From Bacteroidales bacterium (lineage in GTDB: Bacteria > Bacteroidota > Bacteroidia > Bacteroidales > Rikenellaceae): a DNA stretch of 64,000 nt. Within the stretch, counting starts at the first letter, position 1, and each line of letters begins with the position of its first letter. Below are positions 45,456-55,006 of the stretch, piece by piece. The stretch covers positions 124,001-188,000 of the forward strand of contig CAJSYJ010000003.1 of assembly GCA_910574205.1 (NCBI GenBank). The letters are read 5' to 3'. The notes under the pieces are model-generated. The model was not told the DNA's origin. It did not search any database and saw only the letters and a list, made by a program, of their open reading frames with translations. A program made the translations under genes and the position numbers.

Positions 45456-47609
45456 TCAGAACTTCATTCGAGGATCGCCCGCGAAAGGCTTCTCGCGCAT
45501 GGGCTCTATCGCATAGGGCAGCGACTCGGGCGAGGCGCTGCGGACGAACGGCTCTGCATCGCCGCCTACGCGCACGCGGCGGGCTCTGCGCTCGAAGCCG
45601 GCCGGCTTCAACGGGGCGCGCAGCACAGCCGACTGCGAAGCGATGAACTCCTCGGCAGGCGAAGCGTCGGCCTTAGAGAGGGTAATAGGCACCGCTACGC
45701 CGTGACCGAGTATACCGGCCTCATCCCGTGCCATTCCCACGAACGAGTAGGTACGGTCGAAAGGCAGTACATATACGCCCGAACGCTTGTCGTACTGAAC
45801 GTTGTCGGGATTGCCGCTGTCATAGCCGAAGGTAATGAGCATCATCTCGATCCAGTCGTCGCTCTCGTTCGACCAGTCTTCGGCGTAGAAATTCGTATAC
45901 CAGTGCGCTGCCGTAGCATTCGGCTCGACCGAATACGAGAGCAGTGCCATACCGGCCAGATCGCCATATTTATCGGGATCGAGCGCCGCAAGCGCATCGC
46001 CGTCGTAGTGGTGTCCCTGAACGAATGCGAGCGACGCATCGCTGATTATATGCTCGGGCGTAGTGAACACCTCGCTTACGAAGCCCTTGACGGCAGCCGC
46101 CTCGCCCGTCTCCATATCGACGCTCATGGCGTATATTCTGTAATCGGTCTGGGGCAGGAGATCGGGGTAGGTATATGTCTGGCGGCCTATGATACCGGTC
46201 TCCATGAGGTACTCGGCCTTGGTGCAGACGAACCACTCGGCACCCCACTCGATAGAGGCGTCCATAAGCTTCTTGACGGCAGCATCGACGCTGCCTTCCG
46301 CCTGCAACGTCTCGTCGTAAACGGATGCCTCGATGATGTCCGAATAGTAATATACGGCCGACGAGCCTGTCGTGGTTACCGTAGCCGACTTGTGGGTAAG
46401 CTCGCCTATTTCGATATCGACGGTCAGTGCTGCCGGATCGTCATCGGCCGACATGGTGTGTACCGGCACCTTTACAAGCGGAGTCGTCGGGGCATCGTCC
46501 CAGCCGAATACGAGAAGATAATAATCCGTATCGGGTTTCAGGTAGTCGATATCGCCCAGCCACGTCGTACCGTGAGTGAGGAACTGATCCATTACTTCGT
46601 TGTACTTGTAGATGTCGGCGACCTCCCACATTATAGCCTCGTCCGAGGGGAGCTTGTCGCACATATCCGCCGGCTGAACGCTCCACAGATAGCCGTCTTC
46701 GTTGGTAGCCTCGACCGTCGCCGTGAAGCCCGAGAACGATATCGTCTCGATAGTGACGGTCAGCTTGTTGTCCGAGGGAGTGACGTCGGTGGTCGTCAGC
46801 TCCAACACCTCAGGCTCGCTGTTCACGCGGAAATCCTTGTCGATGCCGATAGCGAAAGCGTAGTACTTCTCTCCGGGCAGCAGGTCGGTGCGCGAGAAAG
46901 TATCCTCGCCGCAGCTCGAAAGGTTGTCGAATATCTGCTTTCTCGATGCGCCCATGCTCATATAGTGGCTGACCAGATACTCCACCTGAGCGGCAAAGGC
47001 GCCGCGGTCGCCGCCGTAGGCCTGATAGGCCTCCTCGTCGAAGATATTCAGGAAGAATGTCGTGGTCGAGGGGTCGGCAACGGCCTTGACCTCGGCCGAG
47101 GTCTTGGTCAGCGACGTGATTTCGAGCTTGAACTTGGCATCGACCGTAGGTACGGCAGGCGTCTCGAAGCGGCAGGTATATACTTTCGTAGTAGCCTCGC
47201 CCTTGGTCGACAGACCGTAAGCATAGAGAACATACTCCATACCCGGACGGAGCATATCCTGATCGGCCTCGACATCGCCCTTCGTCAGATTGGCTTCGAG
47301 CCACTCTTCGATCGTCAGTCCGGCCTCATCGGCAAGCTCGATGAATCCTACCAGATCGTCCGATATAAGCTCCTCCTCGCTGGCGAACTTGTCGTACTCC
47401 GAGGCAGGATTGATGAAAATGACATAGGGCATGGTCTTATCTTTCGGCTGGACCTTAATATGAGCCGTATCGAGCGTAATATCACTTACCTCCAAAACGA
47501 AATCCGCATCCGGTACGGGTGGTACGGGGTTGGGGTTGTCGGGATCTTCTCCGCATGCGAAAGACAATACGGCAGTCGCAAGCAACATAAAAGCGTGTCT
47601 GAATTTCAT
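45456..47609 (-). CDS. Large lipoprotein with tandem fibronectin-like modules
   Basis: The start MKFRHAFMLLATAVLSFAC (ATG 47609) gives the lipoprotein signal; the frame opens 39 bp earlier. After a Pro/Asn/Asp linker the 717-residue protein has four related modules of about 110-160 residues. Each ends in a strand of the form L-x-P-x-x-x-Y: MLRPGMEYVLYAYGL, LLPGEKYYAFAIGID, YLKPDTDYYLLVFGW and LLPQTDYRIYAMSVD. Each module has a long helical-looking insert before that strand. The last ~60 residues are basic and disordered-looking. No catalytic motif. Surface binding or adhesion is plausible. Monocistronic, between its own promoter and hairpin. Confidence 0.75.
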   Translation of the reverse strand: MKFRHAFMLLATAVLSFACGEDPDNPNPVPPVPDADFVLEVSDITLDTAHIKVQPKDKTMPYVIFINPASEYDKFASEEELISDDLVGFIELADEAGLTIEEWLEANLTKGDVEADQDMLRPGMEYVLYAYGLSTKGEATTKVYTCRFETPAVPTVDAKFKLEITSLTKTSAEVKAVADPSTTTFFLNIFDEEAYQAYGGDRGAFAAQVEYLVSHYMSMGASRKQIFDNLSSCGEDTFSRTDLLPGEKYYAFAIGIDKDFRVNSEPEVLELTTTDVTPSDNKLTVTIETISFSGFTATVEATNEDGYLWSVQPADMCDKLPSDEAIMWEVADIYKYNEVMDQFLTHGTTWLGDIDYLKPDTDYYLLVFGWDDAPTTPLVKVPVHTMSADDDPAALTVDIEIGELTHKSATVTTTGSSAVYYYSDIIEASVYDETLQAEGSVDAAVKKLMDASIEWGAEWFVCTKAEYLMETGIIGRQTYTYPDLLPQTDYRIYAMSVDMETGEAAAVKGFVSEVFTTPEHIISDASLAFVQGHHYDGDALAALDPDKYGDLAGMALLSYSVEPNATAAHWYTNFYAEDWSNESDDWIEMMLITFGYDSGNPDNVQYDKRSGVYVLPFDRTYSFVGMARDEAGILGHGVAVPITLSKADASPAEEFIASQSAVLRAPLKPAGFERRARRVRVGGDAEPFVRSASPESLPYAIEPMREKPFAGDPRMKF

Positions 47610-47682
47610 AAAAGATTGGTTTAACCGTCGTCCACTGTAAATAGGCAAAAATCATCATACGGCCGACTTATACGATGCTTTA

Positions 47683-47690
47683 CAAATGTA
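47683..47690 (-). promoter_or_regulatory. -7 promoter element of the fibronectin-like lipoprotein gene
   Basis: TACATTTG on the minus strand, about 75 bp before the ATG at 47609. No good -33 element was seen. Confidence 0.45.
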
Positions 47691-47806
47691 GCATTAAATA
47701 TCAACTAATCGTAAAAAAACGGCAATAAAACTATACGCATTCGAAAAATCGAACACGATACTACCCTTCGACAACATATTTTTCAGCATATTGCATAAAA
47801 CATACA

Positions 47807-47843
47807 CGCCGGAAGACAATCTCCGAGCGATTATCCTCCGGCG
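47807..47843 (-). terminator. Likely terminator of the DUF4493/PCMD operon
   Basis: CGCCGGA/TCCGGCG pairs, with a second inner pairing GACAATC/GATTATC that has one mismatch. TTTT follows on the minus strand after a 6-nt gap. It starts 30 bp after the last gene of the operon. Confidence 0.6.
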
Positions 47844-47872
47844 GTATATGCCGATCCTGCCATGCAGAATCC

Positions 47873-49471
47873 CTATTCGTAGATCAATTCGAGATCGTCG
47901 ACCAGCAGGCAGCTGTCGGTGCTGCCCGTAAAGTAGTCGCCCCAGCGCGAAGCCGAACATACGACGATCAGGTGGGTAGGCATGCGCGAAGTCGACACGT
48001 AGGTCACGGGGATCGTGAACTCCGTCCAGCCGTCGACGCTCTCCGTGAGGATCATCTCGCCGTAACCGATCACGGCGGGCGATGACGACGAGAAGAACGT
48101 ATTCGTATCGCGCGTATCGATCGCTATCGGGCTCTCCGGATCGCCTCCGTACTCCTCGGCCGTCCAGTCGCCCACGGCGATGTATATCGCACCGTTGTCG
48201 GGATCGCCCTTGGCCAGATTCATGCCCGCAGGCGACGAGCCCACGCGGTTGATGTCGCCGCGTTTGTATTTGAAGTAGCCGTGCAGCGCCGTAGGATGAC
48301 CGCTGTACGGGCGTCCGAAGTGCACGATGCCGTTGGTGCCGACCGTCTGCGCGAAGCGTCCCAGAAAGAGGTTGCCTGCGGCGAACTTTCCGATGCCGGC
48401 CATGTTGGGGTACATCGACTGCAACGAGGCCGATGTCGTGCCCGCAGAGCCCGGACGCGTATCGGTCGAGGGGGTCGTAAGGTTGAACGCGTCGCCCAGA
48501 GTCGTGGCGCCGGGGTTGCCCGAGCCCCAGTAGGGCGCAGCACCGTCGGCGTATGGCATCCAGCTCTTCGCCGGCTTCGACCAGCTCTCCAAACCTCCGT
48601 TCTCCAACACGGGCGCAGCCTCCGTTGTCACGTCCGCTACGGCCGACTCGTTCTGGCCGGAGAATGCCACCACCTGATAGGCAGTCGAGGGTTCCAGCCC
48701 GCTCACGCGCGCCTTGAAGCTGCCGCCGTCGACCTCGACGTCGGCAACGTCTATCCACTGCTCCTGCCCCGCAGGACGATAACGGAAGCCCAGCTCCGAG
48801 CCGCTGCGTCCAGAGCCGTAGAGCCATATGCTGCGCGCCCACGCATCGACCGACGTGAACTCGACCTCGACCTCGGAGCGCACTACGCGCAACGTCCACA
48901 TCTCGGTTATGTCGTGATAGCTGATCTCTATATGGCGCACCGTATCCTCGAACGAATCGATAGTCGAGGCATCGGGCGAATATGTCGTGATCTGTTCGGG
49001 TCCGAGTTTGAGAGCGGTCACGCCCGTTGCGCTCAGGTCGCAGTCCATAGGCACGTAGGCCGTAGCGATACGGCTCTCGACATCGATCTCGGCCTCGCCG
49101 ATCTGGTTGTCGACACGGAAGTAGCGCTCGATAGTCTGCTCGGCCGTTACCGTCCACTCGAACGACTGGTAGAGCGACAGCGTGACGTAGAGCGGCGTGC
49201 GCATGTCGAAGACGCCCGGAAACGCGACGCTCGACTCGGCGCCCTCTGTAAGCTCCACATGCGTTATGTCGACCGCACGTATGTCGGTGGTCTCCTTCAA
49301 GCGCATCGTGACGGTATGTCGCGACGAGTCGATCTCGGCCGCCGACAGCAGACCCTCGGCCTCCATGGCCACGATGTCGAGCTTGATGACCGGATAGGGG
49401 ATGTTGTTCTCGATACATCCCGCCGCAAGCGACAGCACCGCCGCCAAAAACACAGCATATATTCGTTTCAT
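47873..49471 (-). CDS. PCMD-type lipoprotein 1
   Basis: The 532-residue lipoprotein has the signal MKRIYAVFLAAVLSLAAGC. Residues ~30-280 are Ig/fibronectin-like (LKLGPEQITTYSP, VSGLEPSTAYQVVAFSGQNE). From about residue 290 the C-terminal domain starts with ENGGLESWSKPAKSWMPYA and contains LTTPSTD, GIGKFAAGNLFLGRF and FGRPYSGHPTALHGYFKYK. It ends with CLLVDDLELIYE. That C-terminal half matches my recollection of the PCMD (putative carbohydrate metabolism) domain, which has a carbohydrate-binding-module-like fold. It is the last gene of the seven-gene operon and a close paralogue of the C-terminal half of the gene at 51239-53308. Confidence 0.75.
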   Translation of the reverse strand: MKRIYAVFLAAVLSLAAGCIENNIPYPVIKLDIVAMEAEGLLSAAEIDSSRHTVTMRLKETTDIRAVDITHVELTEGAESSVAFPGVFDMRTPLYVTLSLYQSFEWTVTAEQTIERYFRVDNQIGEAEIDVESRIATAYVPMDCDLSATGVTALKLGPEQITTYSPDASTIDSFEDTVRHIEISYHDITEMWTLRVVRSEVEVEFTSVDAWARSIWLYGSGRSGSELGFRYRPAGQEQWIDVADVEVDGGSFKARVSGLEPSTAYQVVAFSGQNESAVADVTTEAAPVLENGGLESWSKPAKSWMPYADGAAPYWGSGNPGATTLGDAFNLTTPSTDTRPGSAGTTSASLQSMYPNMAGIGKFAAGNLFLGRFAQTVGTNGIVHFGRPYSGHPTALHGYFKYKRGDINRVGSSPAGMNLAKGDPDNGAIYIAVGDWTAEEYGGDPESPIAIDTRDTNTFFSSSSPAVIGYGEMILTESVDGWTEFTIPVTYVSTSRMPTHLIVVCSASRWGDYFTGSTDSCLLVDDLELIYE

Positions 49472-49474
49472 CCT

Positions 49475-50314
49475 CTAATTCTTCTTTTTGTTCCACAAAT
49501 GCACCACCATACCGATATTTATATCGGCGATGTTGAATTTAAGTCTCAGACCCGACTTGGTGCGTCGTCCGGTATGCTCGCCCGTCTCGTCGCTCTGGTC
49601 GATCTTGTTGTAGTAAAGACCGCCCAGTCCGAACGATACGGTGGTGCACACATTGGGAAAGATATATACCGCCATGCCGGGGTTGAAGTTGAGCTTGAAG
49701 CCCGTATTGCGGCTGTGCGAATACTTCTTCTCGTCGCCGTTCATGTAGGAGAATGTCATCGTTCCCGTCCTTGCCATAAGCTCCCACTCTGCGAAGAATC
49801 CGATGCGCCCCTTCTGGTCGAGCCCCATGTAGGAGCGGTGGAATATCGACCACGAGTAGCTCGAACTGCTCATCGACATGCCGTCCATTGAGAACGAAAG
49901 GTCGTTCTGCTCGCCCAGATCGAGCGCTATGTTGCCCAGCTCGCCGTCGATATTCTCGTATCCGAACCTTAGGCCGACCACATTGTTGTCGCGGTAGGCA
50001 TAGCCCACGAAGGGTTTGATCGTGGCCATGGAGCCTTTGAGGTTGATATCGTCCAGTATGAGCATCATCTCCGTATCGTCGGCCTTGATCGTGCCGTAGG
50101 ATGCCGTCAGACCGATCATCACTTCGCCCTTGTAGACGCTCTTTATCTTATTTATCTCGCGGTCGATGCGGCGCTTCATAGGCAGGAAATGGCCTTTCTC
50201 GATTCTGGCCGCCCGGCCGCCCAGCGAGTCATTTCCGGCCGCATAGGCGGCACGCACCTCATCCGTTGCAGATAAAAACGCCGAAAGCAGCAGCAATATT
50301 ATGAATCTTTTCAT
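49475..50314 (-). CDS. Outer-membrane beta-barrel-like protein 1
   Basis: The 279-residue protein has a signal peptide (MKRFIILLLLSAFLSA). After about 60 residues it consists of alternating amphipathic strands: VMIGLTASYGTIKA, IKPFVGYAYRDNNVVGLRFG, GRIGFFAEWELMARTGTMTF and INIGMVVHLW, which suggest 8-12 strands. No plug or enzymatic motif is visible. It starts 11 bp after the homologous gene upstream and ends 3 bp before the PCMD gene. It is probably an outer-membrane partner of the lipoproteins in this operon; the exact role is unknown. Confidence 0.7.
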   Translation of the reverse strand: MKRFIILLLLSAFLSATDEVRAAYAAGNDSLGGRAARIEKGHFLPMKRRIDREINKIKSVYKGEVMIGLTASYGTIKADDTEMMLILDDINLKGSMATIKPFVGYAYRDNNVVGLRFGYENIDGELGNIALDLGEQNDLSFSMDGMSMSSSSYSWSIFHRSYMGLDQKGRIGFFAEWELMARTGTMTFSYMNGDEKKYSHSRNTGFKLNFNPGMAVYIFPNVCTTVSFGLGGLYYNKIDQSDETGEHTGRRTKSGLRLKFNIADINIGMVVHLWNKKKN

Positions 50315-50325
50315 CGCGTCGCAGT

Positions 50326-51228
50326 TTAGAGATAAAACGAAACGCCGAATCCGATCGACAGCAGGTTGACCTTGAAGTTCATCATGCTGGTCTTCACTTC
50401 GCCCACCTCGACGCGGTTGTGCGTCTGCTTGGTGTGGTCGTATGATATGCCGAAGACACCGATGCTGATCTCGAATGCCATGTTGTTAGTGGCGAATGCC
50501 ACGATGCCCGGTTGCAGACCCACCGACGTTCCGAAATGGGTGGCGTAGGTGCCGCGGTACTTCTGGAATCCGTCCAGCACGCCGTCCTCGGCCACCAGGG
50601 CGGACTGCCCGCCCGAGAAGCAGAGCTGTATCTCGGTAAATATGGCGAAGCGGTTGGAGCGCCCCATAGGTATGTACTGACGCCAGAAGAGCGCACCCGA
50701 GTAGTCCTGCCTTACCTGATGATAGTAGTCGACCTTGATGTTGACGCCCGACTCCTCGTCGCCGAATTTCAATCCGGCGTTGTCGATGCCGAGCATCGAG
50801 CGGCCGTAGATGAACCGCGCGCCGACGGCCATATTGTCCTTGGGCGAATAGGCTATCATCGGACTTACCTTGACGGTATATCCGGTCGAGGAGATATCCT
50901 CGATAATCAGAAACTTATACGTTTCGTTGTCGTGCGTGGAGTAGGAGGCCGAGCCGCCGAATATCCACTGTCCCTTCGGGACGAATGTCTGCGAGGTGCT
51001 GAAACCGCGGTGGCGGCGAGCTTCGTTGGGGCTGACGGCCAGAGGTCTGGCGTTATCCGGCGACGCACTATCCGCAGCCGCCAGGCAGGCTCCGTATCGC
51101 GTCGCGCCATACGCGGCAAAAAGGTCGCCGCCACGCTCTGCACCGAAGATGCCGACATACCGCTTTGCCGCGACCCCTGCGGGCGCGGCAAGCAGCAAGA
51201 CAATTATGGTCAGATATAATCTTCGCAT
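50326..51228 (-). CDS. Outer-membrane beta-barrel-like protein 2
   Basis: The 300-residue protein has a signal peptide ending GVAAK. Its strand pattern parallels the next gene: GQWIFGGSASYSTHDNET, VKVSPMIAYSPKDNMAVGAR, FAIFTEIQLCFSGGQS and LLSIGFGVSFYL at the C-terminus, the terminal aromatic expected for outer-membrane barrel insertion. Order and spacing of strands make it a paralogue of the 49475-50314 protein. It lies between PCMD genes. Pore, anchor or secretion role cannot be told apart from sequence. Confidence 0.7.
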   Translation of the reverse strand: MRRLYLTIIVLLLAAPAGVAAKRYVGIFGAERGGDLFAAYGATRYGACLAAADSASPDNARPLAVSPNEARRHRGFSTSQTFVPKGQWIFGGSASYSTHDNETYKFLIIEDISSTGYTVKVSPMIAYSPKDNMAVGARFIYGRSMLGIDNAGLKFGDEESGVNIKVDYYHQVRQDYSGALFWRQYIPMGRSNRFAIFTEIQLCFSGGQSALVAEDGVLDGFQKYRGTYATHFGTSVGLQPGIVAFATNNMAFEISIGVFGISYDHTKQTHNRVEVGEVKTSMMNFKVNLLSIGFGVSFYL

Positions 51229-51238
51229 TCGTCGCAGT

Positions 51239-53308
51239 TTAGTAAACCAGTTTCACGTCGTCGATATACATGTACGAATCCTCCGAACCGCAGAAATAGT
51301 CGCCGTAGGCACTGGTAGCGAACGACACTACGATGTAGTTGGGGCGCTCGTCGCTGATGTAGGTAAGGTCGATCGTCTTCTCGTACCACTCCGCCGCCGA
51401 CTCCTGCGTGCGGAACACGCCGTAGGCCACTACGCCCGGCTCCTTATCGAGGTTCTCCACGTCGAGGAACGTTGCGTCGATGTTCGACGTGTCGACGCGG
51501 CGCGGCTTGGTCCAGTTGGCCAGAATGACGACGGCCTGATTGATATCGGTTCCGCTGATCGGCTTGCCCGAGTTGCGGTTGATCTCGCCGGCATTGTTCT
51601 TCATCCAGAACTTCAACGCCTTGGGCTTGGCAGTGTACTCGAACGGACGTCCGAAGTCCACCATGCCGTCCAGTCCGCTGAGCGAGAAATCTCCGACGAA
51701 CAGGTTGCCCGCCGCGAACTTGCCTATACCCATGGCATTGGGGTAGGTAGCCTTCAAATATGCCGACTGCGAACCTGCGCTGCCTGCATGTATGTCGGTC
51801 GAGGGCGTAGTCAGGTTCCACTTGTCGCCCAGCGACGTCGAGCCGGGGTTACCGGTCGCCCAGAACGGGGCGTCGCCCTGAGCGTACGGGAAGTAGGCCT
51901 TGTCGGGCTTGCTCCACCGCTCCATGTCGCCGTTGGGCAGCTGCGCCCCCTCGGGCATGGCCACGGTCATCGTGCATCCCTTCTGCGCCGACGAGAGCAG
52001 CAGTCTGTATTCGTAGCTCTTTCCGGCATGGAAATCGGTGCCCGAGGCGGTGTATGTCCCGTCGCCGGCGGCTACGGCCGTCGTCTGACGCCACTCTCCG
52101 CCCTGCTCGCGGTAGGCGATCGCCACCGACGCAGCCGAGCTGTCGAACACCGTGGCCGTGAATGATGCCGTACCCGTCCACAGATCGTAGTCGTCATCGC
52201 CGAGCGGATTGACGCCCTGCGTCCTGTACTCGACAGGCTTCTCGATCTTTCCGCCGTCGGCATCGACCACCTTGAACAGAAGCGAGTGTACTCCGCCGCT
52301 GAGCTGCGCGAAGAAGTCGTCGGCAAGCGTCAACCGTATGTTCTTGTCGTCGGTGCGCTCCACCGTCACGCCCGGGCACGACGACGAGAGAATGTCGTAG
52401 ACGGTCTCGCCGACCGCTATTTTGAGCTGCGTTATGGCGGCCTGAGCCGATACGACGTATGTATGCGAACCGCTCAGATAGTCATACCGGATATCGGTAT
52501 CGAAGCCCTCGCCCATGATCGTCGGATCGGGGCTGAACGATATGTTGTCGTCGAACTCCTCGATCGTCTCGTCGACCGATGCCGTGAAGACGAGCATGCC
52601 GTTGGCATCCTTCGAATACTTCAATCTGACGGTATAGCGTGCTCCGGCCTTGACGTCGGTTATCGTTCCGGACTTGGCGATGCTGCCCTCGACGGGGTGC
52701 ACGCCCTCGAAGCGCCACGACAGCGTAGAGACATCCTGCGGCATCAGAAAATATCCCTCGCCGCTCTGGGTAAAGGTCATCCTCGGCGCAGGCACGATCT
52801 CGTCCTCGGGGGTATCGAAGCTCTCGGCAGCGATGATCTCGGTCGAATAGCCCTCCTCCAACGACTCGCCCACCGAATCCGCATAGGCTACGGCCACCAC
52901 CGTCGAGCGCAGTTTGCAGTCGACCGTCACGTTGCTGATAAGGCCGGCCTGCACCTTGAAGGTCTGCTCGCCGCGGTAGAGCTTTGCCGTGCGCGAGGCG
53001 GTTACCGTATCGTCGCCCACATCGACCGTCACGCAATAGTCGTCGGCCACAAGAGCCAGATACTGCGGCACGTCGCCGAGCGACGTATAACGTCTGACGA
53101 GCTGCCTCTCGCCGGCATTCTCCGACCCTGCGGGCGCTATCTTATATATCTTGATGACGATCTTATCGTCTGGCGACGGTGACGAAGCCAGCGCCAAGCC
53201 GATCTTCAATGCACCCTCATCGGGTTCGAGCTCGAAGCGCGGGTCGGCATCCTTCGTGCATGCCGCCGCCAGCACCGCCAGCAACATCAATGTCAATATC
53301 TTTTTCAT
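51239..53308 (-). CDS. DUF4493-PCMD lipoprotein
   Basis: The start MKKILTLMLLAVLAAAC (ATG 53308) gives the lipoprotein signal. In this 689-residue protein the N-terminal ~200 residues have the DUF4493 pattern: GALKIGLALASSP, YCVTVDVGD, then YRGEQTFKVQAGLISNVTVD. Ig-like regions follow. From about residue 470 a PCMD-type domain starts with NGDMERWSKPDKAYFPYAQG, continues through GIGKFAAGNLFVGDF, and ends YMYIDDVKLVY. Joining both domains in one chain links the two families functionally. It lies 10 bp before the beta-barrel pair. Confidence 0.77.
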   Translation of the reverse strand: MKKILTLMLLAVLAAACTKDADPRFELEPDEGALKIGLALASSPSPDDKIVIKIYKIAPAGSENAGERQLVRRYTSLGDVPQYLALVADDYCVTVDVGDDTVTASRTAKLYRGEQTFKVQAGLISNVTVDCKLRSTVVAVAYADSVGESLEEGYSTEIIAAESFDTPEDEIVPAPRMTFTQSGEGYFLMPQDVSTLSWRFEGVHPVEGSIAKSGTITDVKAGARYTVRLKYSKDANGMLVFTASVDETIEEFDDNISFSPDPTIMGEGFDTDIRYDYLSGSHTYVVSAQAAITQLKIAVGETVYDILSSSCPGVTVERTDDKNIRLTLADDFFAQLSGGVHSLLFKVVDADGGKIEKPVEYRTQGVNPLGDDDYDLWTGTASFTATVFDSSAASVAIAYREQGGEWRQTTAVAAGDGTYTASGTDFHAGKSYEYRLLLSSAQKGCTMTVAMPEGAQLPNGDMERWSKPDKAYFPYAQGDAPFWATGNPGSTSLGDKWNLTTPSTDIHAGSAGSQSAYLKATYPNAMGIGKFAAGNLFVGDFSLSGLDGMVDFGRPFEYTAKPKALKFWMKNNAGEINRNSGKPISGTDINQAVVILANWTKPRRVDTSNIDATFLDVENLDKEPGVVAYGVFRTQESAAEWYEKTIDLTYISDERPNYIVVSFATSAYGDYFCGSEDSYMYIDDVKLVY

Positions 53309-53325
53309 GATTCTGTCCTCCAACG

Positions 53326-54993
53326 TTATTTTACCTCCAAGATTATCCTGCCGACAACCGACTGACCGGCCGCATCGGTCACGGTCATGCGGAACTCGTT
53401 GACTCCCTTGCCAGTAATCTGCAAAAGTCCCATGAACGTCGACGATATGCCCAGAGTGTTCTCGTCGATAAGGGTCTTGCCGTAGACGGCATCGCCCGTG
53501 GGGAATCCCAGACCCTCGATCTTATCCTTGTACTCGCCCGGATTGACCAGATCGAGATGCGAAGAGATACCGACGCCCGCCAATATCGACGGCGTAAGCA
53601 CATCCGAAATTATATCCACCGTAAAGCCCGCTATGCCCTCCGGCGCCGTCACGCGTATCTTGCACTCCAAATCATCGGCGACGGTATAGGGCACGCCGAG
53701 CGTATGGCCGATCCACTCGATGCGCGGGGCGTTGCTGGCGCCGCCCACCGATACGGTCAGGGTAGCGCTCGACGAGCGTCCCGCCTCGTCGACGGCCGTT
53801 ATCTTATATGTGTGCGTACCGGGGCAGTCGTGCATCAGCACCGCCTGCAAGCCGAAGCGCAGCCTTACGGACGTCTGTCCGAGAGCCGACAGCGGATAGC
53901 CCATCATCTGCAATACGCCCTTGGCCACCGTCGGGTGGCACAGATCCTCCGACAAGGGGATCATGGCCGTATACTGGTTCACGAAGTCGGGGTTGTCCGA
54001 GGCCGCCTCGACAGTCAGACGCGCCAGCGGCGCCTTGGCCGTTATAACCACCGGAATAGCTTTAAGGAACGCACCGTCCTCGTTGAACATATCGTCGGTC
54101 AGCGTGAAGACCTGCGACAGGTCGTAGTCCTCGCCCACGATCGTCGGCAGCTCGTCCTCGTCGGCGATGATCTCCTCGCACATGTAGGTAGCCGTGTCGA
54201 AGACGATCTCCTCGTCGTAAGCCCACGTATCGCACGTCACGCCGATATTAGCCGTGCCGTCGCTCGAATGCTGTATCACGACGTTGATCTTGCGCCACTG
54301 GCAGGCCTTGACGTTGGGTATGTCGGCGGTCATGTCGATGTTGGAGTCCTGACCCTTATAGCGGCACGAGAGTTCGAGGTGCAGCGTATTCTTCTCGGCC
54401 GTCGGCGTGAAGTATCCCGCACGCGTCTCCGTACCGGCGAAGGTCAGCGAGTTGGGTGCCAGCGTAACCTTCATCGACGTCTTCTCGATATCGATCTGGT
54501 CGGCGAGATCGGCCGAGCAGCCGACCGTAACCTTGATATTCGTAAGTTTGCACACTATATCCTCCACCGTCGTGGTCTGCTTGCGCGTGATGACTACGTC
54601 GGTCGAGGCTCCGTATACGGGGGCATCCCAGTCGGCGCCGGCCATATCGCCCGATTTAAGAGTGAGCTTGTACACGCCGCCCGGCAACTCTATCGGCGCA
54701 GCCGGACGCTCGCCGTAGAGGAACGACTGCACCGCAACGCCCTTCGCATCGGTAATGGTCACGGTAAACGTATCGATGTCGGGGGCGCCGGCTCGCGTCG
54801 AGTTCTGCGTCGGCGTGGCTATATTCTCGGTGTCGACCATGACCGAGGCCTGCATGCCGCCCAGCGCCAGAAAACCTATGTTCTCCTTGCCCGGGTCGGG
54901 TGTCACGTTGTAGTCGGCCTTATCCTTATCGCACGCCGCAAACGACACGGCAGCAAAGGTCAATGCTGTAAAAAGTCGGATCATATTTTTCAT
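53326..54993 (-). CDS. DUF4493-family lipoprotein 2
   Basis: The start at 54993 (MKNMIRLFTALTFAAVSFAAC) fits the lipoprotein signal; an in-frame ATG at 55020 would add nine residues. In this 555-residue protein the N-terminal part shows the family's pattern: IGFLALGGMQASVMVDTE, TFTVTITDAKGVAVQSF and LPGGVYKLTLKSG. YGASTDVVITRKQTTTVEDI and VCKLTNIKVTVGCS follow. Several Ig-like segments come next, ending VVGRIILEVK. There is no PCMD domain. Extracellular adhesin or fibre subunit is a plausible role given the fimbrillin-like neighbour. Confidence 0.75.
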   Translation of the reverse strand: MKNMIRLFTALTFAAVSFAACDKDKADYNVTPDPGKENIGFLALGGMQASVMVDTENIATPTQNSTRAGAPDIDTFTVTITDAKGVAVQSFLYGERPAAPIELPGGVYKLTLKSGDMAGADWDAPVYGASTDVVITRKQTTTVEDIVCKLTNIKVTVGCSADLADQIDIEKTSMKVTLAPNSLTFAGTETRAGYFTPTAEKNTLHLELSCRYKGQDSNIDMTADIPNVKACQWRKINVVIQHSSDGTANIGVTCDTWAYDEEIVFDTATYMCEEIIADEDELPTIVGEDYDLSQVFTLTDDMFNEDGAFLKAIPVVITAKAPLARLTVEAASDNPDFVNQYTAMIPLSEDLCHPTVAKGVLQMMGYPLSALGQTSVRLRFGLQAVLMHDCPGTHTYKITAVDEAGRSSSATLTVSVGGASNAPRIEWIGHTLGVPYTVADDLECKIRVTAPEGIAGFTVDIISDVLTPSILAGVGISSHLDLVNPGEYKDKIEGLGFPTGDAVYGKTLIDENTLGISSTFMGLLQITGKGVNEFRMTVTDAAGQSVVGRIILEVK

Positions 54994-55006
54994 ATAGTGC
55001 GTGTTA

